A DNA stretch of 64,000 bases from Prorocentrum cordatum (GCA_963575745.1 CAUYUJ010017886.1:101510-165509); one strand, 5' to 3'. Positions 31,906-44,267 are shown, counted from the first letter of the stretch. The notes: generated by a model from the sequence alone, not told the origin. A program made the numbers and translations.

Positions 31906-33390
31906 CTCCTCCTCCTCTTCTCCTGCCTCCTCTCATCCTCCTCTCTCCCCCATCATCTGGGGTGGGGCGGGCCGAGAACCCTGTTGGGCCGGCTTTGGGG
32001 GGGGGGCCGTGGGCCCGGAACCCGCGACCATATATGTGGTGCAATCTATGTTGTGCCACTAATCTTGACCGTCTTGAAGCTGTCCTCTCCACTGCTCGTG
32101 CAACATCCCACCCTCCCACCCGCAACTTGGTCGCAAGATCTCTTAAGACAAGAACGTGACGGTAGGTACCACATGGCACTTGGCCACGACACCGACGCCG
32201 ACGACGACAGCGACATCGACGACGACGGCGCCGCCGACACCGACTGCGACGACACCGACGACGTCTCCAATGTTTTCGACGACAACGACGACGACGACAC
32301 CGACGACACCGGACGACGACGTCCGAGCGAACACGTCGACGCCCGACCCGCCCGACGACGAACCGACCGAAGCCCCGACGACGACGTCGCCAATGGAGAC
32401 GACGACGACGGAGGAGAAAAAACGACGACGACGACAACGACGACAACGACGAGGAAGGAGGGAAGACGACGACGACGACAACGACGACGAAAACGACGAC
32501 GACGGCGACGAAATAGGAGGGACGACGACGAGACGCCGACGACGGACGACGACGACGAAGGAGGAGGATAACGACGAGGGAGGAGTGAAGACCACGACGA
32601 CGACGACGACGACGGCGACGAAATAGGAGGGACAACGACGAGACGCCGACGAAGACAACGAGGGAGGAAGGACGACAACGGCGACGACGACGACGGAAGC
32701 GACGACGACGCCAAGACGACGACGACGACGAGGAAAGACAGAAGACGACGACGGCGACGACGACGACGAGGGAGGAGGGAGGACGACGACGACGACGCAA
32801 GAGCGCGCGCGCACACTTTTGTTGACAACCCGTGTTGCGAAACCTTATGTTTTTGTTTGTTTTTTGGAAGCACGATTTCGAAATCCTTCCGGAACCTAAG
32901 GTTTTTGAAGGATTTCGGCATACGCCCGCGACGACGCGCGCGTCTGCATTTCGTCAAATTTTTTGCAGAGGATTCTCGCGACGGCACACGCGCAAGGGCG
33001 TTCGACAGATTTCGACATGCGCGAGCGCGAAGCCCGTTTTGTAGCATTTCGTGAAAAACTTGGAAAACTTATGGTTTTCTTAAGATTTCGCAAGAGCTCG
33101 CGCGGAAGCTTTTTTAGCACATCAGTGCTGCGAATCCATGTGTTGTTGTATGCTTTTTGGAAACTCAATTTTGACATCTCTCCAGAACCGAAGGTTTTTG
33201 AAGGATTTCGGCATGCGCGCGCGACGACGCGCGCGTGTGCACTTCGTCCCATTTGTTGCAAGGGACTCGTGAAAAAGTGCCAAGTTAGAACAACAAATGT
33301 CACCGCATAGTGTTTTGTACAAAAGAACCTCAGGGGGGGGAACCGGCCTGCCTGGGATGGTACGATTTCATATTTAGGATGGGCGAGTGT

Positions 33391-33393
33391 GCA

Positions 33394-33438
<45 letters not shown>
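33391..33438. repeat. (TA)n tract in macrosatellite spacer
   Basis: A perfect TA run. A shorter one sits at the same place in a later unit (36253-36282), and it is absent elsewhere, so unit spacers differ by microsatellite length. Confidence 0.95.
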
Positions 33439-33440
<2 letters not shown>

Positions 33441-36253
33441 ATTGAAATTGTATTATCCCAGGGGGATGCTTTAAGTCTGGGGGGGGTAGAGTCTATCTCT
33501 ATTCTCTTTTTAGAAAGGAGAATCAATCACCTGCTCAACTTGAAGCTGTCCTCTCCACTGCTCGCGCAAACATCCCACCCTCCCACCCGCAACTTGGTCG
33601 CAAGATCTCTTAAGACAGTGACGGTGGGTACCAAATGGCACTTGGCAGCGACGACGCCGACGTCGACGACGACGAAGACGACGACGCCGACGACGACGAC
33701 GAAGGCGACGACGACGTCGCCAACGAAGACGACGACGAGGGAGGAGGGAGGACGACGACGGCGACAACGACGACAACGACGACAACGACAGCAACGAGGG
33801 AGGAGGGAGGACGGCGGCGACGCGAACGACGAAGAAGGAGGAAGGACGGCGACGCCGACGACGACAACGACGAGGGAGGAGGGAAGACGACGGCGAAACG
33901 AAAAACACGACGACGACGGCGACGAAATAGGAGGGACGACGACGAGACGCCGACGACGGACGACGACGACGACGACGACGACGACAAGGGAGGAGGAGGA
34001 AGGCCGACCACGGCGACAACGACGACGGAAACGACCACGACGCCAACGAGGGCGACGACGACGAACTCGAGGAAAGACACAGGACGACGTAGGCGACAAC
34101 GACGACGACGGGGGACGAGGGAGGACGGCGACGACGACGACGACGACGCCGACGACGCAAGAGCGCGCGCGCGCACGCTTTTGTTGAAAATCCGTGTTGC
34201 GAAACCTTGGGTTTTTGTAGGCGCTTGGGACACACGATTTTGAAATCCTTCCGAAACCGAAGGTTTTTGAAAGATTTCGGCATACGGCCACGACGACGCG
34301 CGCGTCTGCACTTCGTCTCATTCTTTTGCAAAGGATTCTCGCGACGGCACACGCGCAAGGGCGTTGGACAGATTTCGACATGCGCGCGCGCGGAGCCCGT
34401 TTAAGAGCATTTTGTGAAAATCTTGAAAGAACCTATGGTTTTCTTAAGATTTCGCAAGAGCTTGCGCGGAAACTTTTCTTTTTTAGCTAACCAGTGTTAC
34501 GGAACCCTGTGTTTTTATATGTTTTTTTTGGGAGCGCGCGACGACGCGCGCGTGTGCACTTCGTTCCGTTGTTTGCAGGGGCGAACAAGTGCTATGTTAG
34601 AACAACAAATGTCACCGCATAGTGTTTTTTACAAAGGGGATCTCAGGGGGGGAACCCTACCCCCGGGGATACTGTAAATTCATACTCAGGATGGGCATGT
34701 GGTCAGAATCATATATGATTTACACACCCGAAAGAAGACCGACAACGCCGAGGGGGTAGAGTCTATTTTAGAAAAGAGAGTCTATTATGTGAAACTAATT
34801 TCTGTTCGCAATGAATTGTCCACTCCACTGCTCGCGCAAACATCCCACCCACCCACCCGCAACTTGGTTTGCAAAATCTCTTAAGACCGTGACGGTGGGT
34901 ACCACCTGGCACTTGGCAACAACAGCGACGCCGACGACGACATCGACAACGACGATGACGACGCCGCCGACAACGACTACGACGATACCGACGACGTCTC
35001 CAACGACTTCGACGACGCCGACAACGACGACGACGACGACACCGACGACGACGACGACGACACCGACGCCGACGACGACGACGATGACAACGACGACGAC
35101 GATGACGACGCCGACGACGACGATAACGACGACACCAACGACGACGACGACGTCAACGACGCCGACGACGACGACGGCGGCGACGACGCCGACGTCGACG
35201 ACGACGACGACGACGACGACGCCGACGCCGACGACGAAGACGACGACGACGTCGCCAACGAAGACAACGAGGAAGGAGGGACAACGACGACGGCGACAAC
35301 GACGACAACGACGAGGGAGGAGGGAGGACGGCGACGAAGCAAACGACGAAGGAGGAAGGACGGCGACGCCGACGACGACAACGACGAGGGAGGAGGGAGG
35401 ACGGCGACGACGACGACAACGACGACGACGACGACGGCAACGAAATAGGAGGGACGACGACGAGACGCCGACGACGGACGACGACGACGACGAGGGAGGA
35501 GGAGGAAGGACGACCAAAGCGACAACGACGACGGAAACGACCACGACGACGACGATGAACACGAGGAAAGACACAGGACGACGTAGGCGGCGACGACGAC
35601 GACAACGACGCGGGAGGAGGGAGGACGGCGACGACGACGACGCCGACGACGCAAGAGCGCGCGCGCACGCTTTTGTTGAAAATCCGTGTTGCGAAACCTT
35701 GGGTTTTTGTAGGCTTTTGGGACACACGATTTTGAAATCCTTCCGAAACCGATGGGTTTTGAAGGTTTTCGGCATGCGCGCGCGACGACGCGCGCGTCTG
35801 CACTTCGTCCAATTTTTTGCAGGGGGTCTCGCGACGGCACACGCGCAAGGGCGTTCGACAGATTTCGACATGAGCGCGCGCGAAGCCCGTTTGGTAGCAT
35901 ATTGTGCGAATCTTGAAAAACCTATGGTTTTCTTAAGATTTCGCAAGAGCTCGCGCGGAAGATTTTTTAGCAAATCAGTGTTGCGAAACCCTGTGTTTTT
36001 GTATGTTGTTTGGAAACTTGATTGCGAAATCCTTCCGGCACAGAAGGTTTAGGATTTCGGCATGCGCGCGCGACGGCGCGCGCGTGTGCACTTCGTCTCA
36101 TTTTTTGCAAGGGATTCGCGAAAAACGTGTTATGTTAGAGCAAACCATGTCACCGCATAGTGTTTTTACAAAGGGACCTCAGGGGGGGGAAACCGGTTTG
36201 GCTGGGATGATATGATTTCATATCTAGGATGGGCGAGCGTGCAGAATAAATGC

Positions 36254-36284
<31 letters not shown>

Positions 36285-37499
36285 CACACTGTCCCAGGGA
36301 GAGCCGATAAGTCCGGGGGGGGGTGGAATCTATTAATCCTTTAGAAAGGAGAATTAACCTCTTTGACCGTCTTGAAGCGTGTTCGTCGACTACGTCGCCA
36401 ACGAAGACGACTCGATGACGAAGAAGGAGGAAACGCCGACGACAACGACAACGACGAGGGAGGAGGGAAGACGACGACGACAACGACGACGAAGACGACG
36501 ACGACGACGACGGCGACGAAATACGAGGGACGACGACGAGACGCCGACGACGGACGACGACGACGACGAGGGAGGAGAACAACGACGAGGGAGGAGTGAA
36601 GACGACGACGACGACGACGACGGCGACGAAATAGGAGGGACGACGACGAGACGCCGACGAAGACGACGAGGGAGGAAGGACGACCAGGGCGAAAACGACG
36701 ACAGAAGCGACGACGACGCCAAGACGACGACGACGAGGAAAGACAGAAGACGACGACGGCGACGACGACGACGAGGGAGGAGGGAGGACGGCGACGACGA
36801 CGCAAGAGCGCGCGCACGCTTTTGTTGAAAATCCGTGTTGCGCAACCTTGGGTTTTTGTAGGTTTTTTAGACGCGCGATTTTGAAACCCTTCCGAAACCG
36901 ATGGGTTCTGAAGGATTTCGGCGTACGCGCGCGACGACGCGCGCGTCTGCACTTCGTCCCATTTGTTGCAGAGGATTCTCGCGACGGCACACGCGCAAGG
37001 GCGTTCGACAGAATTCGACATGCGCGCGCGACGCCCGTTTGGTAGCATGTTGTGAACATCTTGAGAAACCAGAGCGGTTTTCTTAAGATTTCGCAAGAGC
37101 TCGCGCGGAAGCTTTTTTAGCAAATCAGTGTTGCGAAACCCTGTGTTTTTGTATGTTTTTTGGGAACTCGATTGCGAAATCCTTCCGGCACAGAAGGTTT
37201 TTGAAGGATTTCGGCATGCGCGCGCGACGACGCGCGCGTGTGCACTTCGTCTCATTTGTTGCAAGGGATTCGCGAAAAAAGTGTTATGTTATAACAAAAA
37301 ATGTCACCGCACAGTGTTCTTTACAAAGGAACCTAAGGGGGGGAAACCTGGCCCCCCGGGGATAGTGTAAATTCATATTTAGGATGGACATGTGGTCAGA
37401 TTCATATATGATCTACATACCCGAAAGGGGGACCGATAACGCCGGGGGGGTGGTAGAGTCTATTCTCTATTTAGAAAGGAGAATCAATCACTTGCTTAA

Positions 37500-37860
37500 C
37501 TTGAAAAAAGGTGTTGATATTAGTGAGGAATCGTTAATCAAAAAAGGAAAAAGAAAAAAAATAAAGGAACGATTTTTTATAGTGAAAAAAATTTGAAAAA
37601 AAAGAGAAAAAAAAAAAAGGAAAAAAAAAAAGGATACAGAAAAAAAAAAAAAAAGCCAAAGAAGAAGAAAAAAAAAGAGATAAAAAAAAAAAAACATAAG
37701 TAAAAAAACGAAAAAATAAAAAAACACAAGAAAAAAAAAAAGAATGTAATTCGGTCCGAGTTGTCGAATCTGAATAATAAAAAACAAAATGAAAAAAAAA
37801 AAAACCGATAAAAAAGAGATGTATAGCAGAAAATTCAAACTGTTGAATGAAGAGATTTAA
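37500..37860. repeat. A-rich tract replacing a macrosatellite spacer
   Basis: Long A-runs broken by G, GA and short mixed segments. It replaces the usual spacer between the fourth and fifth units. The minus strand reads as Phe/Leu/Ser-rich frames that resemble membrane segments but are composition artefacts. Confidence 0.85.
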
Positions 37861-40131
37861 AATCAGCTTAAGAAGAAAAGAAGAACGACAAAAACATGAA
37901 TTCTGATTAGGTGGCTGACCTCTCCGCTGCTCGTGCAAACATCCCACTCTCCCACCCGCAACTTGGTCGCAAGACCTCTTAAGACGGTGACGGTGGGTAC
38001 CAAATGGCACTTGGCAACGACACCGACGCCGACGACGACAGCGACAACGACGACGACGACACCGCCGACAACGACTACGACGACACCGACAACGTCTCCA
38101 ACGACTTCAGCGATGACAACGACGACGACGACAACACCGACGATGACGACGACGCCGACGCTGACGACGACGACGACGATGATGACAACGCCGACGCAAA
38201 CGACGACGACGCCACCGCCGCCGACGACGACGACGACGACCACGGCGACGGCGAAGACGACGACGACGTCGCCAACGAAGACGACGACGACGAGGGAGGA
38301 GGGAGGACGACGACGGCGACGACGACAACGACGAGGGAGGAGGGAAGACGACGATGACGACGACGACGGCGACGAAAAAGGAGGGACACGACGAAACGCT
38401 GACGAAGACGACGAGGGAGGAAGGACGACCACGGCGACAACGACGATGGAAACGACGACGACGCCAAGACGACGACGACGACGAGGAAAGATAGAGGACG
38501 ACGACGACGACGACGAGGGAGGAGGGAGGACGGCGACGACGACGACGACGCAAGAGCGCGCGCGCACGCTTTTGTTGAAAATCCGTATTGCGGAACCTTG
38601 TGCTTGTGTATGTTTTTTGGACACACGATTTTGAAATCCTTCCGAAACCGCATGTTTTTAAAGGATTTCGGCATGCGCGCGCGACGACGCGCGCGTTTGC
38701 ACTTCGTCCCATTTTTTGCGGGGGATTCTCGCGACGGCACGCGCGCAAGGGTGTTCGAAAGATCGGTTGGTAGTATTTTTGAACATATTGAAAACCCGTG
38801 GTTTTCTTAGATTTCGCAAGCGCGCGTAAGCTTGTTTAGACACTCAGTGTTGCGAAACCATGTGTATTTGTATGTTTTTTGGAAGCTCGATTTTGAAACC
38901 CAACCGAAACCGAAGGTTCTTGAAGAATTTCGGCTTGCGCGGGCGACGCCGCCCGCGTGTGCACTTCGTCTAATTTTTTGCAAGGGATTCTTGAAACCTT
39001 ATGGTTTTTGATAAACAAAAGTGCGCGCATAGTACTTTTGGCAGAGGATGGCGGGGGGGAGTGATACCGGCTTGGCTGGGAAAATACAAATTCATACTTA
39101 GGATGAACGAGTGTGTAGAATAACTATCAAATCGCAATACTCCCAGGGGGATCGTTAACTCGGGTGGGGAGACTCTATTCTTCTTGCTCAATTTGAAGGT
39201 GTCCTCTCCACTGCTCGTGCAAACATCCCACCTTCCCACCCGCAACTTGGTCGCACGACCTCTTAAGACCGTGACGGTGGGTACTAAATGGCACTTAGCA
39301 ATGACTCCGACGCCGACGACGACAGCGACAACGACGACGACGACGCCGCCGACAGCGACTACGACGACACCGACGACGTCTCCAACGACTTCGACGACGA
39401 CGACAACGACGACGACAACACCGACGACGACGAAGACAGCGTCGCCAACGCTGACGACGACGACGATGACAACGCCGACGACGACGCCGCCGACGACGAC
39501 GCCGACGACGACAACGGCGACGACGGCGACGACGACAACGATGACGTCGCCAACGAAGACGACGACGACGAGGGAGGAGGGAGGACGGCGACGGCGACGA
39601 CGACAACGACGAGGGAGGAGGGAAGACGACGACGACGACGACGGCGACGAAATAGGAGGGACAACGACGAAACGCCGACGAAGACGACGAGGGAGGAAGG
39701 ACGACCACGGCGACAACGACGACGGAAACGACGACGACGCCAAGACGACGACGAAGAAAGACAGAGGACGACGGCCGCGACGACGACGACGGCGACGAGG
39801 GAGGAGGGAGGCCGGCGACGACGACGACGACGCAAGAGCGCGCGCGCACGCTTTTGTTGAAAATTAGTGTTGCGAAACCTTGTGTTTTTGTATGTCTTTT
39901 GGACACACGATTTTGAAATCCTTCCGAAACCGAAGGTTTTTGAAGGATTTCGGCATGCGCGCGCGACGACGCGCGCGTCTGCACTGGCCCGCCCACCTGC
40001 CGCCGAACGCGAGGACAGGGGCGGCGCTGCCCGGAAGGCACTGCTCCCGCTGGCCCCTTCGCTGCGCCAGGCCCGTGTGGGATCCACCGGGGCGCCGAAG
40101 AGCGCCAGCCCGAACTCCTTCGAAAAATAAG

Positions 40132-40200
40132 CGCCCCCTCCTCCTCCTCCTCCTTTTCCTCCTCCTCCTCCTCCTTCTCCTCGCTCCTCCAACTCCTTCT
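40132..40200. repeat. (CCT)n tract
   Basis: A CCT run shortly after the last macrosatellite unit, which is cut off in its half-repeat near 39985. Confidence 0.95.
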
Positions 40201-40319
40201 TTTCTTCCATTCCTCTTCCTTATCAATCACTTCTCCCTGACGCACCCCGAAGCCAGTTTTTAGGGCGGGCCGGGCGTTTCGCCTGAGACTTCTTCACCAT
40301 TTATTACTTTTTGAAGCTT

Positions 40320-41080
40320 GAAGATTGGCAACCGTTTCGCAGATGGAGGGCGGATCGTTTTCAAAATGTGGCTCTCGCCCCAGCGAGGCGCACATTCGTT
40401 TTCACAATTGCAAAAGCTTCGCGGATTGAGGGCGGGTGGTTTTCAACATGTTTCTCTCGCCTTAGCGCCGCGCACATTCGTTTGACACTTTTGCAAGAGC
40501 TTCACGGATTGAGGGGGGGTGGTTTTCAACATGTGGCTCTCGCCTTGGCCCGGCGCACACTCGTTTGGAAAAAACAAGAGTTTCACGGATTGAGAGCGGG
40601 TGGTTGTCAAAATGTTTCTCTCGCCGTAGCGCCAACCACATTCGTCGTAAACATTTGCAAGAATTTCGCGGATTGAGGGCGCTTCCTTTTCAAAATGTGG
40701 CTCTCGCCTTAGCGCTGCGCGCATTCGTTTTCAATATCGTCAAGAGTTTCACGGATTCCAATCATCAACGTCCCAGAACTGGTGTTTGGAATGATTCAGG
40801 ATTATGCGGGTGCAACACTTACATGGATTCTCTGTGTTGAAGTCCTAAGAATGGCGTTCTAGCACGATTCAGGATCGTCAAGACGCAACAGTCAGGTTGA
40901 TCCGTGACGGTGGAATCCCGAGAGCAATGTTTTGGCATGCTTCAGGGACTTCAAACGGGTGTCTTCCAACGAGGCAGTTCCATCAATGGAAATGAACCGT
41001 TGTAGGGAGCTATGAAGAAGGAGCTTGGAGGGAGGGCTTACTTCAACATCGTTGATGGCTCTTGGGTTTACACTGGTCCT
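40320..41080. repeat. ~95-bp tandem repeat within a dispersed repeat
   Basis: The first part (40325-40745) has about five units with AGCTTCGCGGATTGAGGGCG, GGTTTTCAA, ATGTGGCTCTCGCC and GCGCACATTCGTTT. The second part (40770-41080) matches the copy at 9105-9490, which carries only about one such unit. Minus frames through it are not coding. Confidence 0.8.
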
Positions 41081-41081
41081 C

Positions 41082-41255
41082 CTTCTCCTCCTCCAACTCC
41101 TCCGCCTGCTCCTCCTCCTCCTCCTCCTCCTCCCCCTCCTCCTCATCCTTCTCCTCCTTCTCCTCCTTCTCCTCCTTCTCCTCCTTCTCCTCCCTCCTCC
41201 CTCCTCCTTCCTCCTTCCTCCCTCCTCCCTCCTTTTCCCTCCTCCCACATCCTCC
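41082..41255. repeat. CCT/TTC pyrimidine tract
   Basis: A polypyrimidine run directly after the dispersed-repeat end, as at 9.48 kb where a C-rich patch follows the same end. Confidence 0.9.
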
Positions 41256-41269
41256 TTCGAGGAACAACC

Positions 41270-41430
41270 GCCGGCATACACTTTCGGCGGATTTCTTGGA
41301 GCGGCGCTGGGTCCCACTGGCAGCGCCTCTGGCGCCGCCATTGGCGCGATCCGCGCGCCAGGGAGGGGGGTCCAGCGCAGATCCAAGAAATATCCGCGCG
41401 GGCCTCTGCCAGTCTGTACCTGAACTGCCC
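41270..41430. mobile_element. Inverted-repeat element, family E
   Basis: The left arm GGCATACACTTTCGGCGGATTTCTTGG and the right arm CCAAGAAATATCCGCGCGGG are inverse. The middle has GGCAGCGCCTCTGGCGCCGCC-like arms. Its ends share CATACACTTT with the copies near 15.2 and 55.2 kb. Confidence 0.65.
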
Positions 41431-41633
41431 CGACACACAACAGTTGCAACACGTAGCGTGTTGACACGGAGTTCAACACGTAGACGGAAGACGTATATGT
41501 CTGGCGCGACACTTCGCCAAAACGTGGCTCAGCACGCCGAGCCAGCCAGCGAGGCGGAAACACGGAGGTCTTTGACCACGGCACGTGTTGCGCTTCAACA
41601 CGGGCGTATCAGGGCAGCTAAGGTCTGCACGTA

Positions 41634-41764
41634 TGGAGGAGGAGGAGGAGGAGGAGGAGGAGGAGGAGGGGGTGTAGGAGAAGAAGGAGGAGGAAGAGGA
41701 TGAGGATGAGGATGAAGATGAAGATGAAGATGATGAAGATGATGAAGATGATGAAGATGATGAA

Positions 41765-41809
<45 letters not shown>

Positions 41810-41885
41810 GACGAGGAGGATGAGGATGAGGATGAGGAGGAGGGGGTGTAGGAGAAGAAGAAGGAGGAGGAAGAGGAGGAGGAGC
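41634..41885. repeat. (GGA)n and (GAT/GAA)n tracts
   Basis: GGA runs at both sides enclose a GATGAA/GATGAT block (41699-41830). The Met-rich plus-strand frame is an artefact of ATG in the repeat. Confidence 0.95.
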
Positions 41886-42007
41886 TTTCTCTTCTCCAAC
41901 TCCTGGGCTCCCCTGGGCCCCTTCCTCGCAGCCGGCGCCTCCTCCGCGAGCTGCCGCCCCGCCTCTGCTGCCCCCTCCACGGCCACCGGCGCCTATGCGA
42001 GCGCCCC

Positions 42008-42160
42008 GTTTTCCTCCTCCTCCTCTTCGTCCTCCTCCTCCTCCTCGTCGTCGTCGTCGTCCTCCTCCTCCTCCTCCTCGTCCTCCTCCTCCTCCTTCTC
42101 GTCGTCGTCCTCCTCCTCCTCCTCCTCCTCCTTCTCCTCCTCCTCCTCCTCCTCCGTGGT
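42008..42160. repeat. (CCT/CGT)n tract
   Basis: A pyrimidine tract of CCT with TCG and CGT interruptions, facing the GGA tract at 42466-42525 across the element at 42204-42418. Confidence 0.9.
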
Positions 42161-42203
42161 ATGGAGCAGACGCGCCCCGAGCGAAGCGAGTCTCTGGACC
42201 CAT

Positions 42204-42418
42204 GGGCCTTCCGTGTAGAGGCCTCACAGATGGGGCCAGAGGATCGTGCCGCATCGTCGATGCCTCATCGATGCATTGGCGACGTCGGCGGTATGCAACG
42301 TCGGCGCGGAGGAAGTCGGGCTCCGCATTCAGTCGCATCGCCGATGCATCGGCGATGCGGCGCGATCCTCCGATCCCATCTGCTCTGACCCCGTCTGAGA
42401 GGCCTCTACAGGGAAGGT
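42204..42418. mobile_element. Family C element with intact ends (GTAGAGGCCTC)
   Basis: The left end is TGTAGAGGCCTCACAGATGG and the right end reads CCGTCTGAGAGGCCTCTACA, a clear inverse. Inside, GAGGATCGTGCCGCATCG faces CGATGCGGCGCGATCCTC. The centre has TGGCGACGTCGGCG and GCATCGCCGATGC motifs. It is about 215 bp, non-coding, and the best copy for defining the family. Confidence 0.75.
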
Positions 42419-42465
42419 CCTTGGGTCCAGGGACTCGCTTCGCTCGGGGCCCGCCTGCTCCATGC

Positions 42466-42525
42466 CAAGGAGCAGGAGGAGGAGGAGGAGGAGGAGGAGG
42501 AGGAGGAGGAGGAGGAGGAGGAGGC
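42466..42525. repeat. (GGA)n tract
   Basis: A pure GGA run. Confidence 0.95.
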
Positions 42526-42639
42526 TCCCCCGGGACGGGCCTCTCGCCCTGCGTCGCTCTCAGACGGCCCCGGGGGCCCCCGGGAGGGCCCGGGGCGGAC
42601 ATGAGCTGGACCAGAAACCCTACGGCCCCACGGGGCTCA

Positions 42640-42832
42640 GCATACAGTGGAGGCCAGTCCACAAGAAACCTTCCACAAGAAACCCAACCCTGAGACCCGC
42701 GGACGTCCACTGATTCTTGGTGTGGGAACGTCACGCCCTCCACAGCAGAGCCAAAGAGACCTAAGAACCCCCAGGCACCCTGAAGGCAAGCAGGGTGTTT
42801 CTTGGCATGGACCTCCACTGTATACCAGGAAA
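42640..42832. repeat. Dispersed repeat copy, family N
   Basis: Second copy of the repeat at 10905-11122, with matching TTGGTGTGGGA, GTCACGC, GGCACCC and GGCAAGCAGGG blocks in the same order. Confidence 0.7.
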
Positions 42833-43339
42833 TCTGGCGTGGGCTTTTGCGTAGTATACGCCGCGACCCCCGATGGGCCGCAGCGCAATATGGAAGGCCG
42901 CAGGTGGGGTGGTGTCGTTTGCTTTTGGGCCGAGGAACAGCGCAAAGCCTCGGGACCAGCCTCCGCCATACGTGTTGCTTCATTTGGCGGCGCGCAAAGG
43001 GGGGATATGTATGGGGAGGGGGGACGGCTTCGTATAGTCATTCTACTCAATGGAAGGCGCCAGCCTCACATCCATAGACAAGGCCCGCGCTGTTCTGAGA
43101 AGCAGGGGTGCTTCTAAGAATCCTTCCCCCCTCCCCCCACAACGTGGGCGCGGTCGCAAGAAACCCCGGAAAGAAACTCAGCCCTGAAAACCTGCGCGCG
43201 GGGTGCTCCTGAGGGGAAACCCGGAGCACCCGTGAACGCAGCAGTTCCTTCCGCGGCCGCTGGGAGTCACCACGCAGCGCGCGGACGAAGAAGCCCAGGT
43301 TACCCTGACGAAGCGCATCTGGTTTCTTGATGATGATGA

Positions 43340-43341
<2 letters not shown>
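42833..43341. other. Left flank of the YR element, includes family M copy
   Basis: No gene recognised. 43131-43330 is the second family M copy and ends in TTTCTTGATGATGATG, after which an (AT)n tract (43342-43373) leads to the YR element. Confidence 0.5.
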
Positions 43342-43373
<32 letters not shown>

Positions 43374-43376
<3 letters not shown>

Positions 43377-43535
43377 CCAGGCTCGGGGATACTGCCAGGC
43401 CAGGATGTTTTCCTCATCGGTACGCTGATTCGATCTGTGTGCTGCGAGCGCCGAAAGCTTACCTGCACGAGTGCTGTACGCAGCAACCGAAGAGAAACGG
43501 GCTGGACAGGATAGACATGACAGCCTGAAAACCCA
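43374..43535 (-). repeat. YR element terminal repeat B2
   Basis: 162 bp, nearly identical to 43705-43866 with only a handful of differences visible. On the plus strand it runs from GTTCCAGGCTCGGGG to CAGCCTGAAAACCCA. It is the outer 3' end of the element next to (AT)n. Confidence 0.85.
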
Positions 43536-43702
43536 GGACAGGCTTCTCGCCCTTAAAAGGCGGCTGAGAGAAAAGTTTGGGGAGGCAGAATGCAAAGCAT
43601 TAAAACGGAGTCTGTGGGTGCTTGAAGCCAGAACGATTACGGAACGAGAAGCGGCCTTCACGTGTCACCATCCAGAGAACAATAGCATGTGAACAAGCAT
43701 CG
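43536..43702 (-). repeat. YR element terminal repeat A2
   Basis: Lies between B1 and B2. Its part at 43620-43702 matches A1 (54960-55042) over 83 bp with about two differences visible (AACGAG/AGCGAG and CACCATCC/CACCCTCC). The remaining ~84 bp have no match at the 5' end, so A1 is shorter or was altered. Confidence 0.8.
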
Positions 43703-43704
43703 AT

Positions 43705-43866
43705 GTTCCAGGCTCGGGGATACTGCCAGGCCAGGATGTTTTCCTCATCGGTACGCTGATTCGATCTGTGTGTTGCGAGCGCCGAGAGCTTACCTGCACG
43801 AGTGCTGTACGCAGCACCCGAAGAGAAACGGGCTGGACAGGATAGACATGACAGCCTGAAAACCCA
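43705..43866 (-). repeat. YR element terminal repeat B1
   Basis: Inner copy of the 162-bp repeat, at the end of the methyltransferase-like 3' region. With B2 and A2 it completes the split direct repeat. Confidence 0.85.
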
Positions 43867-43938
43867 AAGCGCCTTTTTCTTCCACACCCTGGTATTTCCG
43901 CAGCCCCTTCGATATTTCCATTGCTTAGAAAGAGTAGA

Positions 43939-44267
43939 TCAGATAGCGAAGGAGAAAGCGTTGACGAGCTGACGACACAACTGCGGCGGGTATGGCTCAG
44001 CCTGAAGCGTACGGTGCCGGCCCGACTGATCATGCCCTTGTAGCACGATGTGAGGTCGACCACTAAATTCACATAGTTTGTGGCCTGCAAGCTGAGACAA
44101 AACGGGTACGTTTCCGCCATGACATTCCATAAACGCAATAGTCGATCACGGTGGTTTCGACGTCAGGAAGCCTCAGAAGTTGTTGCCAACGCGGGAGGTT
44201 CCACAAACGACTGGTGCGTGGGTTTTCGATGGTCACCGGGATGCCGTGGGAACGAGCGAGCCTAATT
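43939..44267 (-). pseudogene. Methyltransferase-like domain, C-terminal half
   Basis: Continuation of the domain that begins at 49650. It reads IRLARSHGIPVTIENPRTSR, then a segment with DYCVYGMSWRKRTRF, and after a frame change near 44095 GHKLCEFSGRPHIVLQGHD and YPPQLCRQLV, ending at TAA 43939-43941. The E-N-P...S-R-L-W, D-x-C-x-Y-G-x-x-W-R-K-R-T and G-R-P-H pattern recurs in methyltransferase-like ORFs of dinoflagellate YR elements. Its role in the retroelement is unknown. It is broken twice: by the nested element and by the frameshift. Confidence 0.7.

Larger units (their letters stand above)
32060..39990. repeat. Macrosatellite: about six 1.1-1.7-kb units with GAC tracts
   Basis: Each full unit has, in order: a leader with TCTCCACTGCTCGTGCAAAC, CATCCCACC and GTGACGGTGGGTACC; a 300-800-bp GAC tract; the block GAGCGCGCGCGCACGCTTTTG; then two ~300-bp halves that both contain CGAAGGTTTTTGAAGGATTT and GCGCGCGACGACGCGCGCG; and a spacer with a G-run, (TA)n in some units and GAGAATCAAT. 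Leader starts are near 32075, 33540, 34815, 37915 and 39200; the unit near 36360 lacks most of the leader. In several copies the leader enters a plus-strand frame beginning MALGNDTDADDD or a close variant. Confidence 0.9.

Noticed and set aside
31724-32800. Arg- and Val-rich frames of more than 300 codons
   Set aside because: They come from GTC/GAC triplet tracts of the macrosatellite edge.
37488-38010. Phe/Leu-rich minus-strand frames resembling membrane proteins
   Set aside because: They arise from A-runs on the plus strand (TTT and TTC codons).
43665-44138. 157-codon minus-strand frame as a separate gene
   Set aside because: It mixes an out-of-frame part of the methyltransferase-like domain with terminal repeats B1 and A2.
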